A stretch of DNA of 64,000 nt from the NCBI GenBank assembly GCA_009103225.1, contig RHPI01001715.1, forward strand, positions 196,606 to 260,605. Direction: 5' to 3'. Shown piece by piece: positions 1 to 12,914 of the stretch (its first letter is position 1; every line of letters starts with the position of its first letter). The notes under the pieces are model-generated. The model made no database searches. It was not told where the DNA came from and was given only the letters and a program-made list of their open reading frames with translations. A program made the position numbers and the translations under genes. The DNA comes from Chlorokybus atmophyticus. Lineage: Eukaryota > Streptophyta > Chlorokybophyceae > Chlorokybales > Chlorokybaceae.

Positions 1-2
1 TT

Positions 3-1204
3 GATTCCCCATCAGAGCAACAGTCAGCTGAGCCACGCTGTTACAACTGTGGTGAGACAGGGCACATGGCGCGCGCGTGCACTGCGGCCAGGAAGGAGAG
101 GCCATGCTTTCTTTGCGGTCGCATGGGCCATCAGAAGCAAGTACGCGTGTGGAAAATGTACTATTGCTTGCTCGTGCAGTTGATTGTTTTACAACTCTAG
201 CATTGAATGCCATCTTACACTTGGCCACTGGTACTGCGTCACAGGACTGTCCTTACGGACTCTGCTTCCGTTGCAAAAAGCCGGGCCACCAAGCGCGTGA
301 CTGCTCTTCAAGGGCTGCTTTATCTGTAGATGAGAGGCTTTGCATCTGCTGTGGGCGATCCAGTCATACGTACAGGGAATGCAGTTTTAAGTACTTGCAG
401 AAGGACCTTGCGGTGAGTGGGGGCCCAGGCGCGCTTGCGGCGGTGGCTTGCGGGGGCATTGCTGCAGCGACATAACAATGTTGACATGTTGCAGCAAGTT
501 GAGTGCTACATATGCGGAGAGCGCGGGCACCTCGCGTGCCACGATGGCCCAGCAGGTTTGCCCTCCAAGTCTTGTTACAACTGTGGTGGCTCAGGTCATT
601 GCGGCGAGGTGCGTGTGTTGATCTATCTTCTTGGTGTAAGGTGTAAAGGCTCTCTGCCTAGCAGCTGTGATAATGTTTGTCTTCTGCAGGACTGCCCTGC
701 ACCAAGGCCCCGCGATCGCTCCTTTGGCGGCATTGGCTTTGGGCGAGCTCGCGATGATGCGCGAGAATGCTTTCGTTGTGGGGAGGTGGGACATTTTGCC
801 AGGGAGTGCACAACATTGTCAGGAGGGGCAAGCAGTAGTAGGCGCTATGAGGTACGTCCAGTTTCTCCAGCAATGTGTGTGTTTGCCACGGCATGCTTGC
901 AGAGTTGGTCAGCAAGCGCCAGCAATTTGTTTGTGTTCGACACATGTCTCTCCTTCCGCAGAGCTTGTCCACAGACCGCATCCAAGCTGCTGCAGACAGG
1001 ATTATGTATGGGGACCCGCAGGGTTTTCACATGCAGCCTGCACAAAGTTATTGGGGAGGTGCCCACATGGCCTCGACAAAGCAATTGAGGTTCGAGTCTC
1101 CCAGCGAGTATGCTACAGAGCAAATGTCGAGGAAACGTAGTGGCTATAATAGAAAAGACGACGACGACCACAGACCTTTCAGCCGGCGGCACAGCCGTCG
1201 GTGA
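3..1204 (+). CDS. CCHC zinc-knuckle protein, ZCCHC7/AIR (TRAMP complex)-like, 3' part
   Basis: Exons 3-140, 245-412, 495-608, 690-851 and 962-1204 join in phase 0 with GT-AG introns. The 5' end lies outside the window. About 275 residues are visible. They hold seven CX2CX4HX4C-type knuckles: CYNCGETGHMARAC, CFLCGRMGHQKQDC, CFRCKKPGHQARDC, CICCGRSSHTYREC, a shortened CYICGERGHLAC, CYNCGGSGHCGEDC and CFRCGEVGHFAREC. Knuckles 2 and 6 are split by introns just before the last DC. The shortened fifth knuckle followed about 10 residues later by CYNCGGSGH is the arrangement I know from plant and animal ZCCHC7 and yeast Air1/Air2. Those are RNA-binding subunits of TRAMP, which hands nuclear RNA to the exosome. 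The tail is basic and ends in Arg-rich residues. A general CNBP-like nucleic-acid-binding protein is the alternative. Confidence 0.8.
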
Positions 1205-2300
1205 TGGTATGTCTCTAGTAGTGCATATGCTGTAAATATTGTATCCCTACCATCAGCTCTTGTTAGTACCGGAAAGCTCTGGTACAGTGCGTGCATGAGG
1301 CGCATGTAGTTGCAGCCCCAGCATATACAAATGCCCTGTATGTCTTTGGTACACAGGCGGGCAAGGTAAGGTAAGGTATGGGTGTTGCCTGCAATCAGTA
1401 GGTAGTCTAGGGGTGGTGCATTGCGCCTGTCTGCCAGATTGGTGTGCGGGCTGGTGGCCATATAAACAGGTGTCAAGCTTTCTGTCATGAGTTGTGTCAC
1501 GGGTATTCCCATTCCCTTTGGCTTGCTGATCTCTTTAGTATTGCGCAACACGAGTATCGTGTGGAGTAGAAAACAGTTGAAACCGACATATAAGTCGGCA
1601 TGAGCGTGGCAAGTAACAATTGACAACCACAACCCGCGCTTCCTCATTCGCCCACATGTGACGATACTTCTTTGCTTCAACAATGTCATGATTATTGTAG
1701 CTGGCTTGATGTCACTGATGACAACCGCATCAAATTGCCAGTGAGGCGATGTTGTGCGGGTGGAGGCTTAATGGCTCTATACATCATAAATAGGCAGTGG
1801 AGGTAAAACACACACCTCTAGTTGGGACGTCAGGCTTCAGCCACGAGTCACAGGCCAAGGGTGGATGTGTTGTGCGGCATGCAACAAAGCAGGCGAACGG
1901 ACAGGTGAGAAGCAGCAACCAATCCCAGATCTTGTGGGTGTCGCAGGGTGAACATCACACCGTACCATACCCCTTATATACACTCGGGCATGTTGTGTGC
2001 TTTCCTTGAGACATGCGCTAGAGTGAAAACACAAATTCGAAACAGAACATTGCAGGACGAACAAATGGATGACTCAATGGCAGTGGCTTGGATGCTCCCA
2101 CTCAGGCCTCACGCTACTAGTTGAGCAGCATACATGACAGCATGCACCTCACCTCCGCAACTCGGATTGAGTCGGAGAACATTGCAACGCGAGCGTACAA
2201 TCAAAGATGAACTCCACGCACCGCTTGCAGATTGCAAGCGGCGTCGCGTATACGTGCGTGCATCCGCCACATCATTGTGCGCTGATGGACACACCTCCTC
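1205..2300. other. intergenic, convergent gene ends
   Basis: This lies between the stop of the zinc-knuckle gene and the stop of the coiled-coil gene on the other strand. It probably holds both 3' UTRs. The ORFs here have no coherent splice structure and no recognisable domain. I see no gene. Confidence 0.5.
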
Positions 2301-5285
2301 CTACCATCGTCCTGGGCTAGAACACGTGCTGCGGCTGCGTGCGCTGGCGTTGTTGTTCACGCCGGTGCCGCAGTCGTAGTAGTCGTCGTGCGCACACCCG
2401 GCGTGACCGCTCTTCCGGAACACGCCCTCATCCACCTTGCTGTTGCTGGTGATGTTGACGGAGCCTCCTCCTGCCGAAGCAAAACGCCCGGCCTTGTCGC
2501 GGTCGAAACCGCTGGACTCGAGAGCGGCTCCGTACGCGGCGCGCGCTTGCGTGTAACACCTGAACATGAGCATGAGTGCGTGTGTGCGAGTATGTATCTG
2601 AGTGGTTGCCCAAGGCTTGTCCACCAGAATAACAACAACAACAACAATGCAAGAGAGCATGCGCGAACCTACCTGTGCACGGCCCCGTGCAGGCCCTCAG
2701 CGAACTGGGCTTGCAACTGCAACTGCGACCGGAATCGCGCTGCCGGCTCCGGCGCTGTCGACATCGCCGCCTGTGTGTGTGAATGTGCGTGTGTGCGTGT
2801 GTGCGCGTATGGGTGCGTGTGCGAGGTAATGAATGAAACAAACCAACACAGTTAAAGTAACTCTCATAATCCTTACCTTGGCTTTGAGTTGGGTGAGGAT
2901 GTCGGCCACATCGTTGATGAGGTCCTGCGTGGCGGCCGCTGTCTTTCGCGCGAGCTGTCCACAGACACGCGCGCAGGCGAGTTCGTCATCACCACCACCA
3001 CCACCATTACAATCACCCGCCACCTCCTCGCTCATGCGTTGTGAAGCCCTCGCCACCACGCTGAGGTTGCCAACGCTCGCCGCCAGCTGCCTCGTCTTCG
3101 CCACGAACACGCCCGTTGCTTTACTGCTGCTGCTGGTGCTGGTGCTGGTGCTCCCTCCTGCCTTCTTCACGCCGCTCGCTAATAATGAGGAGGAGGAGGA
3201 AGCTGGCCTCACCACCTAAGGCCCGGGTGTTGCGTGAATATGTACGTGTACAACAATGTGATGGCAGCAGCATAGCTGAGTAGGAGTACGACGATACGAT
3301 TCTGCAATTTACAGCACGAGCGCATTGCGATGGCGTTGTATGCACCCTGCATGCACACGTGTGCGCGTGCACACGTGTGCAGTATGCATGCCTGTGTACA
3401 TGCATATTGCACAGATGTGCATATGCATGCGTGTGCGTGCGTGCCTGCGTCCGTGTAAGTGTTCTCCCGCCTGTACGTCTGCATGTGCGTGCACGCGTCT
3501 CACTGGCTCTCTCACGCACACGCGTACATGGCTGTGCATACGCTCATATATGCATACGGCCGGATGTGTACGCATCAGGAAAGACGGACACGGACAGACC
3601 CAACGCATTCTCCTCTCACCTCCTCATACGCAACTCCATGCGCGATCTGCCTCCTCAAGTCCGTCACCTCTTTCCGATGCCGTTCGTTGTCCCGCCGTGC
3701 CCGCGCACACGCCGCGCGACGCCAGCAGTCGCTCACCGACACAACAAGCTCACGCAACGCCTCGCGCACTTCTTTTTGTGAGGAGGAGGACATGTGGGCA
3801 CGCGCAAAGGACTGCGCGGCAGACCACGCCTCCGTAGGTACCCTATGGAACAGTTGTTGTTGTTGTTGTTGATGTTGGGAGGGTAAGTATACGAGTGTGA
3901 TTACCATTCGTCGGCTTCGCGCTTTGCGCATACGGGCCGCGTGTGTTCCAGCGCGTTGGCGTCCGTGTGGTACGTGTTGACGAGGCTCTGCACGTGAGAC
4001 AATGTGAGACGTTGTGAGTAGTGAGTTGTTGCACACGCAGCTTGAGAACACGAGTCGCACAGTATCACGACAGAAAGCCGCGCTCAAACCAAGGGATGCA
4101 ACCCAACATACATGCTGTGACAGTCTGTATGTATGATATTTCAAGAGGTCCCCAGAGAGAAGGGCACGACGTGGACGTGCGTACTTGTGCAGGTATGTGT
4201 ACAGGATAAAGGGAAACAGTCTGTATGTACGCATGCCCACACGTACCGTGTACTCGGCGTGATGTGGCAGGTACGTCGCCCCTCCCTCAAACTCCTCCCA
4301 CTCTCTCATCATCCCTCCATACTCCCCCGTGGCCGCGAGTAGTGCGAGTAGTCTCGCGTTGTCCTCACGTGCGCGGGCAGCGGCGTCCTCGGCGGCCGCC
4401 CGGGACCGCGCCAGGGCATGCGCGGCGCTTAAGCTCTCTTTCAGAGCCACGAGCTCGGAAGCCAGGTCGCGGTTGAGGGACTCTTGGGAGGAGAGACGGT
4501 CCTCGCGTGCAAACGAGGCGGACTCGGAGGCGCGGGAGCGATCCTCGGCACGCGCGCGCTCGTCCTCGATCAGCCGCACCCGCTCGTCCTGCACCACGTA
4601 CTGTCACACGATGGCGCAACGCACGCACGCGTTGTTACATGCATGTGGAGGATGACATGCGGGCATGTAACCTCCACGTGCCTGCAGTGCGGAGCGGTGG
4701 CGCTGGAGGGATATCTGCTCCTCCAACGACGATATCTGCGCCTCGAGCATGCGGCGGCGCTCGCTCGCCTCCTCAACAACGCACCTCAACCTGAGACATG
4801 ATCAATAGACTTCTTGACACGATCATAAGCTTTAGACAAACGTGCACACGCCCACCCACCCACCCACCCACCCACACACATTCACACCTGTGTTCCAGTT
4901 GTCGCACGGTCTCGGCATGGGAACGTGCGTCCTCCTCCCTCTCCTCCAGCTTGCGCGTAAGCTCCGCCGCGCGGGACTCGAGCCTCTCGACCGTGCTTCG
5001 AGCGGCGTCGGCCTGGCGAGTGAAGAAACGCGCACGGTCCAACATGTCATCGTCGTGTCTTTGGTCTTTGTCTTCACTCCTACGAGCAGAGGTGGAAGCA
5101 GGCATGCTGGTCTTGTGGTTGCGTACGACACTACGCGTGTACACATTCCGAGCATCGTCGTCATCATGGTCGTCGTCAATGTGGTGGCGTTGGTGTTTGT
5201 TGTCGTTGTTGTTGATGTGTGCAAGGGCGTCCAGTACACTGCGCCAGCTGCTACCACTGCTGCTATTGTTAACGTTCGCCACCAT
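2301..5285 (-). CDS. coiled-coil protein of unknown function
   Basis: Eight exons on the minus strand chain in phase: 5285-4888, 4790-4682, 4600-4247, 3987-3905, 3842-3620, 3215-2877, 2770-2673 and 2559-2301, giving 620 residues. The second donor reads as GC (CAG|GCACGT), because neither nearby GT keeps the next exon in frame. After an Asn/Ser and His/Asp-rich N-terminus, residues about 75-440 are rich in Glu, Arg, Ala and Leu in heptad-like order (for example LIEDERARAEDRSRASESA), typical of a long coiled coil. The next part is Ser-rich. The C-terminus has a second helical stretch (VADILTQLKAK and after) and a short acidic/Asn-rich tail. No catalytic motif is visible. A structural or cytoskeletal role is likely, but I do not recognise the family. 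The gene diverges from the F-box/WD40 gene. Confidence 0.65.
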
Positions 5286-6365
5286 TGCTGTTTCCTAATC
5301 AATGTTTTAGTGCATCAGAGCGTGCGGGTGTGTAGCGTCAAGGCCCCTGCGCAGGTCCAGCAAAAGCGCGATCGTTGGTGGTATATGTACGCATGGCTGG
5401 CGGCGTTGTTAGCAGGGAGGGGGGGGGGTATCAAGGGTTCAACGCAATGATAAACGTCATATAACACAATGCCGCAGACACACACGCTACCGCGTAGAAA
5501 GCGCACTAGTACGAAAGAGCTCTCATGACACAACCGAACTAACGAACGAAGCAGCATTACTCCCATCAACCACTGCTGCGACGAAAGTTCCCTTTTGTTC
5601 CGCCTTGCCCATACTCTCATTCACTCGCACTTGCAAGCACTGTGCTCGCGAATCACATTCAAGAGTGACTTTCCGGATAAGGGATCGGTGATGAACAAAA
5701 GCTGGATCGCTTACAACTAATGGAGCAACTGACCATCAAAGCAAGAATGTTTGTTGAGTACATTCTGACCCAACCACGCACACGCAACGCCCACCTCCGG
5801 AGGCGTCCCCTTTCCCCTAACGCCTGGCCACCTTAGTTCGCAGAGGTTGAGATTGCACACCTCAGTACATTCTTCTTCGCCCATGCCAGAGATCAACGAC
5901 GCCTGTTTGGTACCATGTTTCCTTTTCTCTTCTTTCCTCGTCTCACATCGCGCCCAACATACATACCCACGCACGCACGCTACTAGGCCTACCCACCTAT
6001 CTCAGGTTGCGAGCCACGAGTGAAGGCGCGCGTGTGTTTGTTGGCAAGACCTTGTGTGCGACACACCTGCAACGTCCGGCAGGGGGAAAGCGGGCGGCCG
6101 CATGCGAGTGCGCGCGCGCGCGCGGTGCGAGCCAGAAACGGTGCTGCCGCATGTCGTGGCTAAACTTTGCAGTGCAGGCGCATTGAAGGAGGGCGACCGC
6201 ATGCTGCGACTGAAGGTGTCGCCGCATGCGTTGCCCAGAACAACAACAACAACCAGGAGGACGAGGGCGAGGCGGCGGCGGCGGCGGCGGTGTAGGTTAA
6301 TTAGAGCGGAGTGCACAGCTGCAGCTCTCTTTCTTGATTTACTTATTGGGACCTTTGGGATTTGC
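5286..6365. other. divergent intergenic region
   Basis: About 1.1 kb separates the start codons of the coiled-coil gene (-) and the F-box/WD40 gene (+), so it must hold both promoters and 5' UTRs. Visible are a short poly-G run near 5420, a GCGCGC stretch near 6112-6121 and a GGC repeat near 6272-6290. I see no convincing TATA box and no gene. Confidence 0.45.
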
Positions 6366-8752
6366 ATGGCGGCAGCGGGTGGAGCGGAGAGCGCCGGAGT
6401 CAGCTGCTGCGAGCCGGCTCCGGTGAGTGTGTGCACAGCACAGTACAGGATTGTATTGGTTGTGTTTGCCTGCTGCTTTGTCTTCCTTTGTTTGCATGTT
6501 TGGGGTTGTGTGTGCCTGTACTGGTCTGCATGGTAAGATTGAACTTAAGAGAGGTTGGTTTTCCTGGAGTTGCAATTGCTGGCGGTTGACAAGTGCAGAT
6601 TCTGACAGCTGGTGCTGTGTGTCTGTTGAGGATTGTGTGCGTAGGTTTGCAACTTGGCAATTCTTCCTAGTGATGGTGCAGATGTCACGTGGTCTGCAGT
6701 TGCCTTTGCTGTTGTCATCTTTCTTTCACTGCTTTCCACCAGTTCATCAAGTCTTTCACCCAACGAACATACACAATTTCAATGTGCATGTCGCTTGTAA
6801 AGCCTGGGGTTTGTCCGTCTCTACTTGTTTGGAAAGCTCAGAGATGAGTTACTCAACCAAGACAAAGTAAACCTCAAATCAGTCAATCGATGGTTCGATT
6901 ACATGGTCAGTCAGTTCGTCTTCTTCAAAACAAACCGCACGATCCTGTCGGCTGCGCGCGTGCCATAACACGACTCAATCACCACCACATGACTGCGTGC
7001 GTGCGTGCGTGCGTGCGCATCAAGAGTTTTCTTCCTGATACTCACTACGCGCATTGCTCGCGTGCACAGGACTGGGCGTCGCTCCCAGACGCGTGCGTGG
7101 AAGCCATCTGCATTTCTGGCGGAGGACGACTCGCCGCCATATGCGCCGCCGTATGCCGGTGAGCGCGTGACATCATATGATAAGGATTGTAGTTAGGATC
7201 CTCTCTCTGTTGCATTGAGTTTGGCAGAATGTATTGCCCCTCCTTGTCCCTTTGTTTGCTACACTGACACTCCAGTCTTTCTAGTACCATCCTGAATTCA
7301 AGCCATAAACCGACATTGCTCATGTTGCGCTGACATTGGAGTCGTGCTACAATTCCATCCTGCTTGGCAACAATCTCGCTCTTTCTTGCGAGTCACCAAC
7401 ACCAACGCTGATATGGTACACCACTCAGGAGCTGGTGTCGCGCGGTGCATTCGGACGTGTTGTGGCGCGAGCTCAACGGGCGAGACTGGCGCCTGCTTCG
7501 TCTACGCAGCAGCAGCAGCGGGCAGAGCGCAAGCAGCAGCGGCGCTGGCAACGGTGGCGTTGTCGGCGGGGTTGGCAATGGTGCGAGCGGTGGCCCCGGC
7601 AGCTGGCGTGCGGCGTACGTGCGGAGACACCGGACATCGCGGAACTGGCGACACAACAATGCAAAACTACAGGTGACTCGTGCATGCATGTGCGTGAGCG
7701 TGTGCGTGTGCGGGTTCGAATGCGCATGTACGTGTGTGCATGTGTGTTGGCGTGTCCCTCATCAGCGATCGTGGAATATCCCGCAGTTGGTGAAGGCGCA
7801 TGGTAGCCGCGTTTGCTGCGTGGCCGCGGACGGCGACTGGGTCGTGAGCGGTTCCTGGGACCGCACCGTGCGCGTCTGGGAACGACAACAACAACACAAC
7901 ATCAGTGATCAGAAGCCCGCGTGGGTCTGCGCCCGCATACTAAAGGGCCACAAAGGCGCCGTATCCGCCATAGCCATCATGGACATTAACCACAACTCCA
8001 ACCCCAACAACAACCACACCCACAACAACAACCACAAGAAGCTCATCATCTCTGCCTCGTGGGACCTCACCCTCCGCGTGTGGGACTCCCGCACCTGGAC
8101 GTGTGCCAAAACCCTCCACGGCCACGACGACTTCGTGCGTTGCGTCTCCACACACAACCACCTGATCGCTTCCGGCAGCGACGATAAGACGGTCCGGCTC
8201 TGGCACGTCAAGACGGGGAAATGCGTCGGCGTGTTGAGTGGACACGTTGGGGGTGTTGAAGCGGTTGCGTTGGGGGAGAAGATGGTGGTGGGGAGTGCGG
8301 GACAGGAGATGAGGGCGTGGGATGTTGGGACGGGAGCTTGCGTGGCCGTGTTGGATGCGTACTCGGGTATTGTGAGTATTGCGTTGGATGAGAGGAGAGT
8401 GTTGACGGGGTTGAGGGATGGGATGGTGAGGGTGTGGGACCCGGCACAGGGGTGGGATTGGGTTCGCGTGTTGGGTGGGTCGGGACGGCGAGACAACATA
8501 TACAGCTATAACAACTACAGTACTGTTGGGCCCGTGCGCGGCGTGTGCGTGACGCACGAGTGGGTTGTTGTCCTCTCCGGAGATGGGGAGTTGTGTGTCT
8601 ACGACAAGAAGCGCCCCGACTTCAGGCCGGTGTTCTCGAGGATCGTCGGGCGGGTCGATCCTGTCTCGCGGGCGGTGGCGGCCGACGACGAGCGCGTGGT
8701 GGTCGGGGATGATGAGGGGGGACTCGCTGTTGTCGACTTCGCGGCAGATTAG
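6366..8752 (+). CDS. F-box and WD40-repeat protein
   Basis: Exons 6366-6422, 7070-7158, 7429-7672 and 7766-8752 give 458 residues. The F-box is assembled across introns: LPDACVEAICISG in exon 2, then AAICAAVCR joined to SWCRAVHSDVLWREL in exon 3, the usual LP...VCRxW...LWREL pattern. A Gly/Ser-rich linker follows. Exon 4 has six or seven WD repeats, with endings such as GSWDRTVRVWE, SASWDLTLRVWD, GSDDKTVRLW and DGMVRVWD, and GH dipeptides at blade starts. F-box/WD proteins of this layout are substrate receptors of SCF ubiquitin ligases: the F-box binds Skp1 and the propeller binds the target. The target cannot be read from sequence. A WD blade contains an Asn/His-rich low-complexity insert (about 8000-8040). 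The first exon is short, so its start is less certain than the rest. Confidence 0.85.
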
Positions 8753-9476
8753 TATTGTTGTTGTTGGGGGAGGGAATGATTGATGGTTGGACTGGGTAGA
8801 TTTGGCAGAGTTGCGAGGTTTTGTGCTAGGAGTGCTAGGAGCGTGTGTTGATGAAGTGTGCACCTGTTCGTGCACGTGTGCGCGCACGCCTGTGCATGTG
8901 CGTGTGCTCTTGGAAGCTCTGTTTGCTATTGACATTGCAGTGTCTGATTGGTACACATGCTCTCATTACTTGTCTAGTTGTCCCTGCTATTACTACTGTC
9001 GTTACTGCGATCTGTCATCCTAGGTGACGGCACAAGCAGTGCAGAACACTGCCGGTGGCGTCCATGGGTGGCACACAGGGGCAGGCAGAGCACTCTTTTG
9101 GTACCGCGCGTCGCTCAACACCATGGCATGGCACACAGCCATGTGCAAATGGCCATGTCACAGTGACAAGAAAGAGAGCGATTGTGCACCAGGGAAAGAC
9201 CACAAGGAGCTTCACGCCATACAGTAGCTGGCCTGCACGCACATCGTCGCACACACCGGCCAGGACGCCGCTGCTCGCTCCTCAGCTATCAGCAGTTGTT
9301 CCCCACAACCAGCACACAAAGTCATGTGAGTCAACAACAAACGAACCCTCCGTCCGTCCACCCATCCTGCAACTCCTCCCGCCGCCACTGCCTTCCGGTT
9401 CAGTTCTGACTGGCCCAACGGTCTGATTGTCGTAGTCATCGTCGGTGGTGGTGGCGTTGTCGGTGTTGTTGCCGTC
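8753..9476. other. intergenic region
   Basis: This holds the 3' UTR of the F-box/WD40 gene and the promoter and 5' UTR of the FOP gene. Frames here lack domain or splice support. A GTG/GTT-rich stretch precedes the ATG at 9477. No gene is seen. Confidence 0.45.
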
Positions 9477-12400
9477 ATGGCGGCGGCGGCGGCGGCGGTG
9501 GGGATGGGGATGGGGACGAACTACGGGATGGGTGCACCGGGATCCGCTGCCAGCACCGCCAGCACCACCATCGTTACCGCACACAACCACAACCACAACC
9601 ACAACCACCATAACAGCGGCAGTAGCAACAGCAACAGCAGCTTGGAGGAGCTCAAGGGACTGGTGGCGGGGGCACTGGAGAGAAGAGGCGTACTCGCAAA
9701 ACTACGGGTAAGGGAGCGAATGATACGGTAAACTAGTAGCAGAATCAACCACGCTGATATTATTATTATTATTATTATTAACAGTAATGAAGGTAATCAT
9801 CGTGGTTATTAGCTCTATCCCCATTGTCATTAATAGTGGCATTGTCCAGTTGTTGTGATCATAGGGGGGCAAATGGTGGTGGACTACCAGTAGTAGTAGT
9901 CATCCACCAGTATGTTCCTGACTCATCTGTGCTTGAGTGCTCTTCATGTCTTTTGTTTTCTTCTTTCTGTTTTGCAGGCTGAGCTGAGGGCGAGCGTGTT
10001 CTTAGCGCTGGCTGACAGCGGGGGTGATGACGGTGCCGATGGCAACAACAACAGCAATAAGAAGGTGGATGCGTACGTGAAGGGCGGGACGGAGCGCACA
10101 CGCTCTCTGCTGAGCACGCCGCAGGGTAAGTTGCTGGGTGTGAGGGGGGGGTGCTGTTATTGGTAGTGCAGCCATTGCTGCGCCCATAGACACGCACGCG
10201 CACAGGTATACGCATACAAACACGAACATAAACACACGTGTTCACATGCAAGCCANTGGTGTCAGCGTAGTTGTAGAAGCGACCAGCAGGTAGCAGCAGC
10301 AGCAGCAGGCAAGGGGGGGGGGGGCAATGCATGTAAGTGCACACGCGCATGAACATGTTAGTACACTTGCAAATACATACACGTTTATATGTACACAGAT
10401 GCACGCGCAATTGCAGCTTCCCACGCATGCACACACATGCACACGTATGCGTGCGCGCACACACACAATCACCCACACCAACATGCGCGCAGATGCATGC
10501 ACGCGCTCACCTATACGCACGCACACGCACACGCACGCACGCAGGGGAGGTGGCGGCGGAGCTGGTGCGGGACTTCCTGCAGTGGTGCGGCCTCGAGTAC
10601 ACGCTGCAAGTGTTCGTGCCCGAATGCAACCTGGTAGGTAACCTCTCACCGTCATTAACACATGCCAACAATTTTGCCACCTACTCACTAGTGCACACGC
10701 TCACTCCCTCACTTGCGTGCGTGCGCGGCAGCCTGCACAGCGCAAAGACAGGACAAAGCTTGCCTCCGAGGCCAAGCTGAACACCACTCATGAAGCCGAA
10801 GAAGACTCTCCGCTGCTCATGCAACTGCTAACACAGTCAAGCCTCAGCACCACCACCACCACCACCACCAATAACAACAACAACAACAGCAACACCCTCA
10901 CCTCCGTCCCGAAGCTGCCTCTCGGCCAAGTAGTCTCATCATACGCAATCGCACAAACCGCCACATCGTCAACAGCAAGTGGACTCACTCCTCTCGCTCC
11001 TCCTCCCACGCCTCGACCCGGACCCATCAACACCACCACCACCGCCACCACCACACTCAACAACATTACTCTCCCCCCCGGTGCGCGCGCTCTCCCAGGC
11101 TTGACCGGCAACGTCAGTGTGATGAGCAAGAGTGGTGCTGATCGGCTGGGGTCGCCAGCGAACAGCCCGCCGAAGTCGCCGAGGAGCCCCAACTCGCCGC
11201 GAAGCCCAAAGTGAGTGACGTAGTTGGTGTCTTTAGTGTTAGTTGTTGGGTGGGGTGGGGTGAGGACACATATGCAAGGAGTGTGGTGTCCACGTGTTGC
11301 TGCCCCCGAGGATGGTAGCGGTTGCCAGCGCTTGTGCGTGTGCTTTTAACGTGTGCGCATGGGCCGATGGCATTGTGTTTGGTCATCTGAGGGGCTGCTT
11401 TGTGCGCTGTGTCTCATGTGTACATGTGTATATGTGTATGCCGTGTGTTGCCTGCCCACAGAAACCAACTTCTTTTTCCACGTCTACATTCATCAACAAG
11501 CGTCAATGAAACGCAGAGGCAATGATGACCGCTTCCCAGGACGACACGCAGAGCGCTCCCTTTCCCCTCTGGTACCGCTGAGAGATACACGCACGCACAT
11601 ACATACACACACACGTGTGTGCATGTGCCTGCATGTGATTTGTTTATTCACTCACGTCTCCCTCACCCACACCCCTCAGAGTTCTCCCGAGACCCTTTCT
11701 CCCTCCCCCTCCCATTCCCCCTCCGCTCTCTCGTCCCGCTGGCCGCCACCAACCGTCAACATGACAACAACAACAACAACAACAACAACAGGGAAACAAC
11801 CACCCTTGTCTGCCTCCAGACCGGATCCGAGTCCGACGACGACCACGACCGCGGCCGCAGCCGAGCTGGGAGGACTGCCGAGCATTGGGGGAAGGAGAGG
11901 AGGGTGAGTGGTGGAGTGGGTGGGGATGAGTGGAGGGTGGAATCGTGCGTGCGTGCGTGCGTGCGTGCGTGTTCATGTGTGCTTGGATGTTTAGATGTTC
12001 ATGCACGTGTGTGTGCACCAGGTTGCCGCCGTTGGGGCAGAGTTTGACGCCATTGTCGGCTCCACCTTCGCGACTACAAACACACGAGGGTGACATTCTT
12101 GGCCAGGCTGCAGAGCGGCCGGCAGCGAGAATCATCACGCACGCGCCACCACCACCGCCACCGCCACCACCAGCAGCGACATCAACATCAACATCACCAC
12201 CAACGTCAACGATGCAAGCCGTTGGAAGCAAGTCGATGAGCGCAGCGCCAGTGATGTTGCCCAGCAACAACAGCAGCAGCGGTCCTTCCAGGTGCGGGAT
12301 GCACACGTCCACATATGGTGTTGAGTGTTGTTGTAAAGGCAGACTCCTGAGTGTGCTTGTGGTTGTGCAACGATAGTGCTGAAAGGCGAGACATTGGTGG

Positions 12401-12914
12401 CAACATGCAACTAAGCAGCCGCGCCAACGATGACGACAATGACGATGAGGGCTCGTACGCCGATGAGGGCGATGAGTTTGAAGGGTAAGCTGGTTTGCAG
12501 AGTCATGCTTCCAGTTGCATGAAGTGCGCAGCATGGGCATGTGGATGGGTGGTTGCATGCGTGCGTGTGCAGTATGCAGAACATGATGTGTGGTGCCACA
12601 GGGACATCGATGAGTCAATAGCTGAAGAGGAGGTGGATGAGGAGGACATGGACGAGACGGGAGGCGGCGTGGGTGGCGTGGACTACGGGAAGGACTACCT
12701 CGCCGACTCCAAGGAGTTCAACTTCGGGGAGGAGTACGAGCGCGAGGACAACCTGCACTTCTCCATGGTAAAGGCACACAGAGACTGTGCACATGTGGTG
12801 ACTGTGATCGCCTCGTGACCTTGTTGTATTGTGCAGAGTGGCGGCCACAGCGGCGAGCTGCTTGACAGCGGCTTTTCCGATGGCGGGGGCGGGCGCGAGC
12901 TGGACCTGCCATAA
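9477..12914 (+). CDS. FOP/CEP43-family centriolar protein (TON1-related, LisH motif)
   Basis: Ten exons chain in phase: 9477-9707, 9978-10125, 10545-10633, 10732-11210, 11517-11571, 11680-11903, 12022-12291, 12377-12484, 12602-12767 and 12837-12914, giving about 615 residues. The N-terminus has the FOP/TON1 signature: LVAGALERRGVLAKLRAELR, then SVFLALAD, corresponding to GVLNRIKAELRAAVFLAL in human FOP. A LisH-type dimerisation segment follows (VAAELVRDFLQWCGLEYTLQ, then VFVPECNL). The middle is Thr/Asn/Pro/Ser-rich. The C-terminus is acidic (DIDESIAEEEVDEEDMDE), as in animal FOP but absent from short plant TON1. FOP acts at centrioles and basal bodies; TON1 acts in cortical microtubule arrays. 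Exon 5 (55 nt) is the least certain link. Intron 2 holds a copy of a dispersed 59-bp repeat and one ambiguous base at 10256. Confidence 0.88.
10257..10315. repeat. 59-bp dispersed repeat, copy 1 (intron of FOP gene)
   Basis: The sequence is identical by eye to 19907-19965. It includes a run of AGC triplets. It sits between an ambiguous base at 10256 and a poly-G run ending at 10324. That setting suggests an assembly join or a short inserted sequence rather than normal intron. Confidence 0.85.

Noticed and set aside
2602-2855. Plus-strand ORFs opposite the coiled-coil gene
   Set aside because: They are shadows of minus-strand exons; the minus frames chain through splice sites and show heptad composition.
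3309-3608. Cys/Val/His-rich ORFs on both strands
   Set aside because: Produced by GT/CA-rich low-complexity intron sequence of the coiled-coil gene.
7940-8956. 338-codon minus-strand ORF opposite the WD40 exon
   Set aside because: Pro/His/Arg-rich antisense shadow of a clear WD-repeat coding exon.
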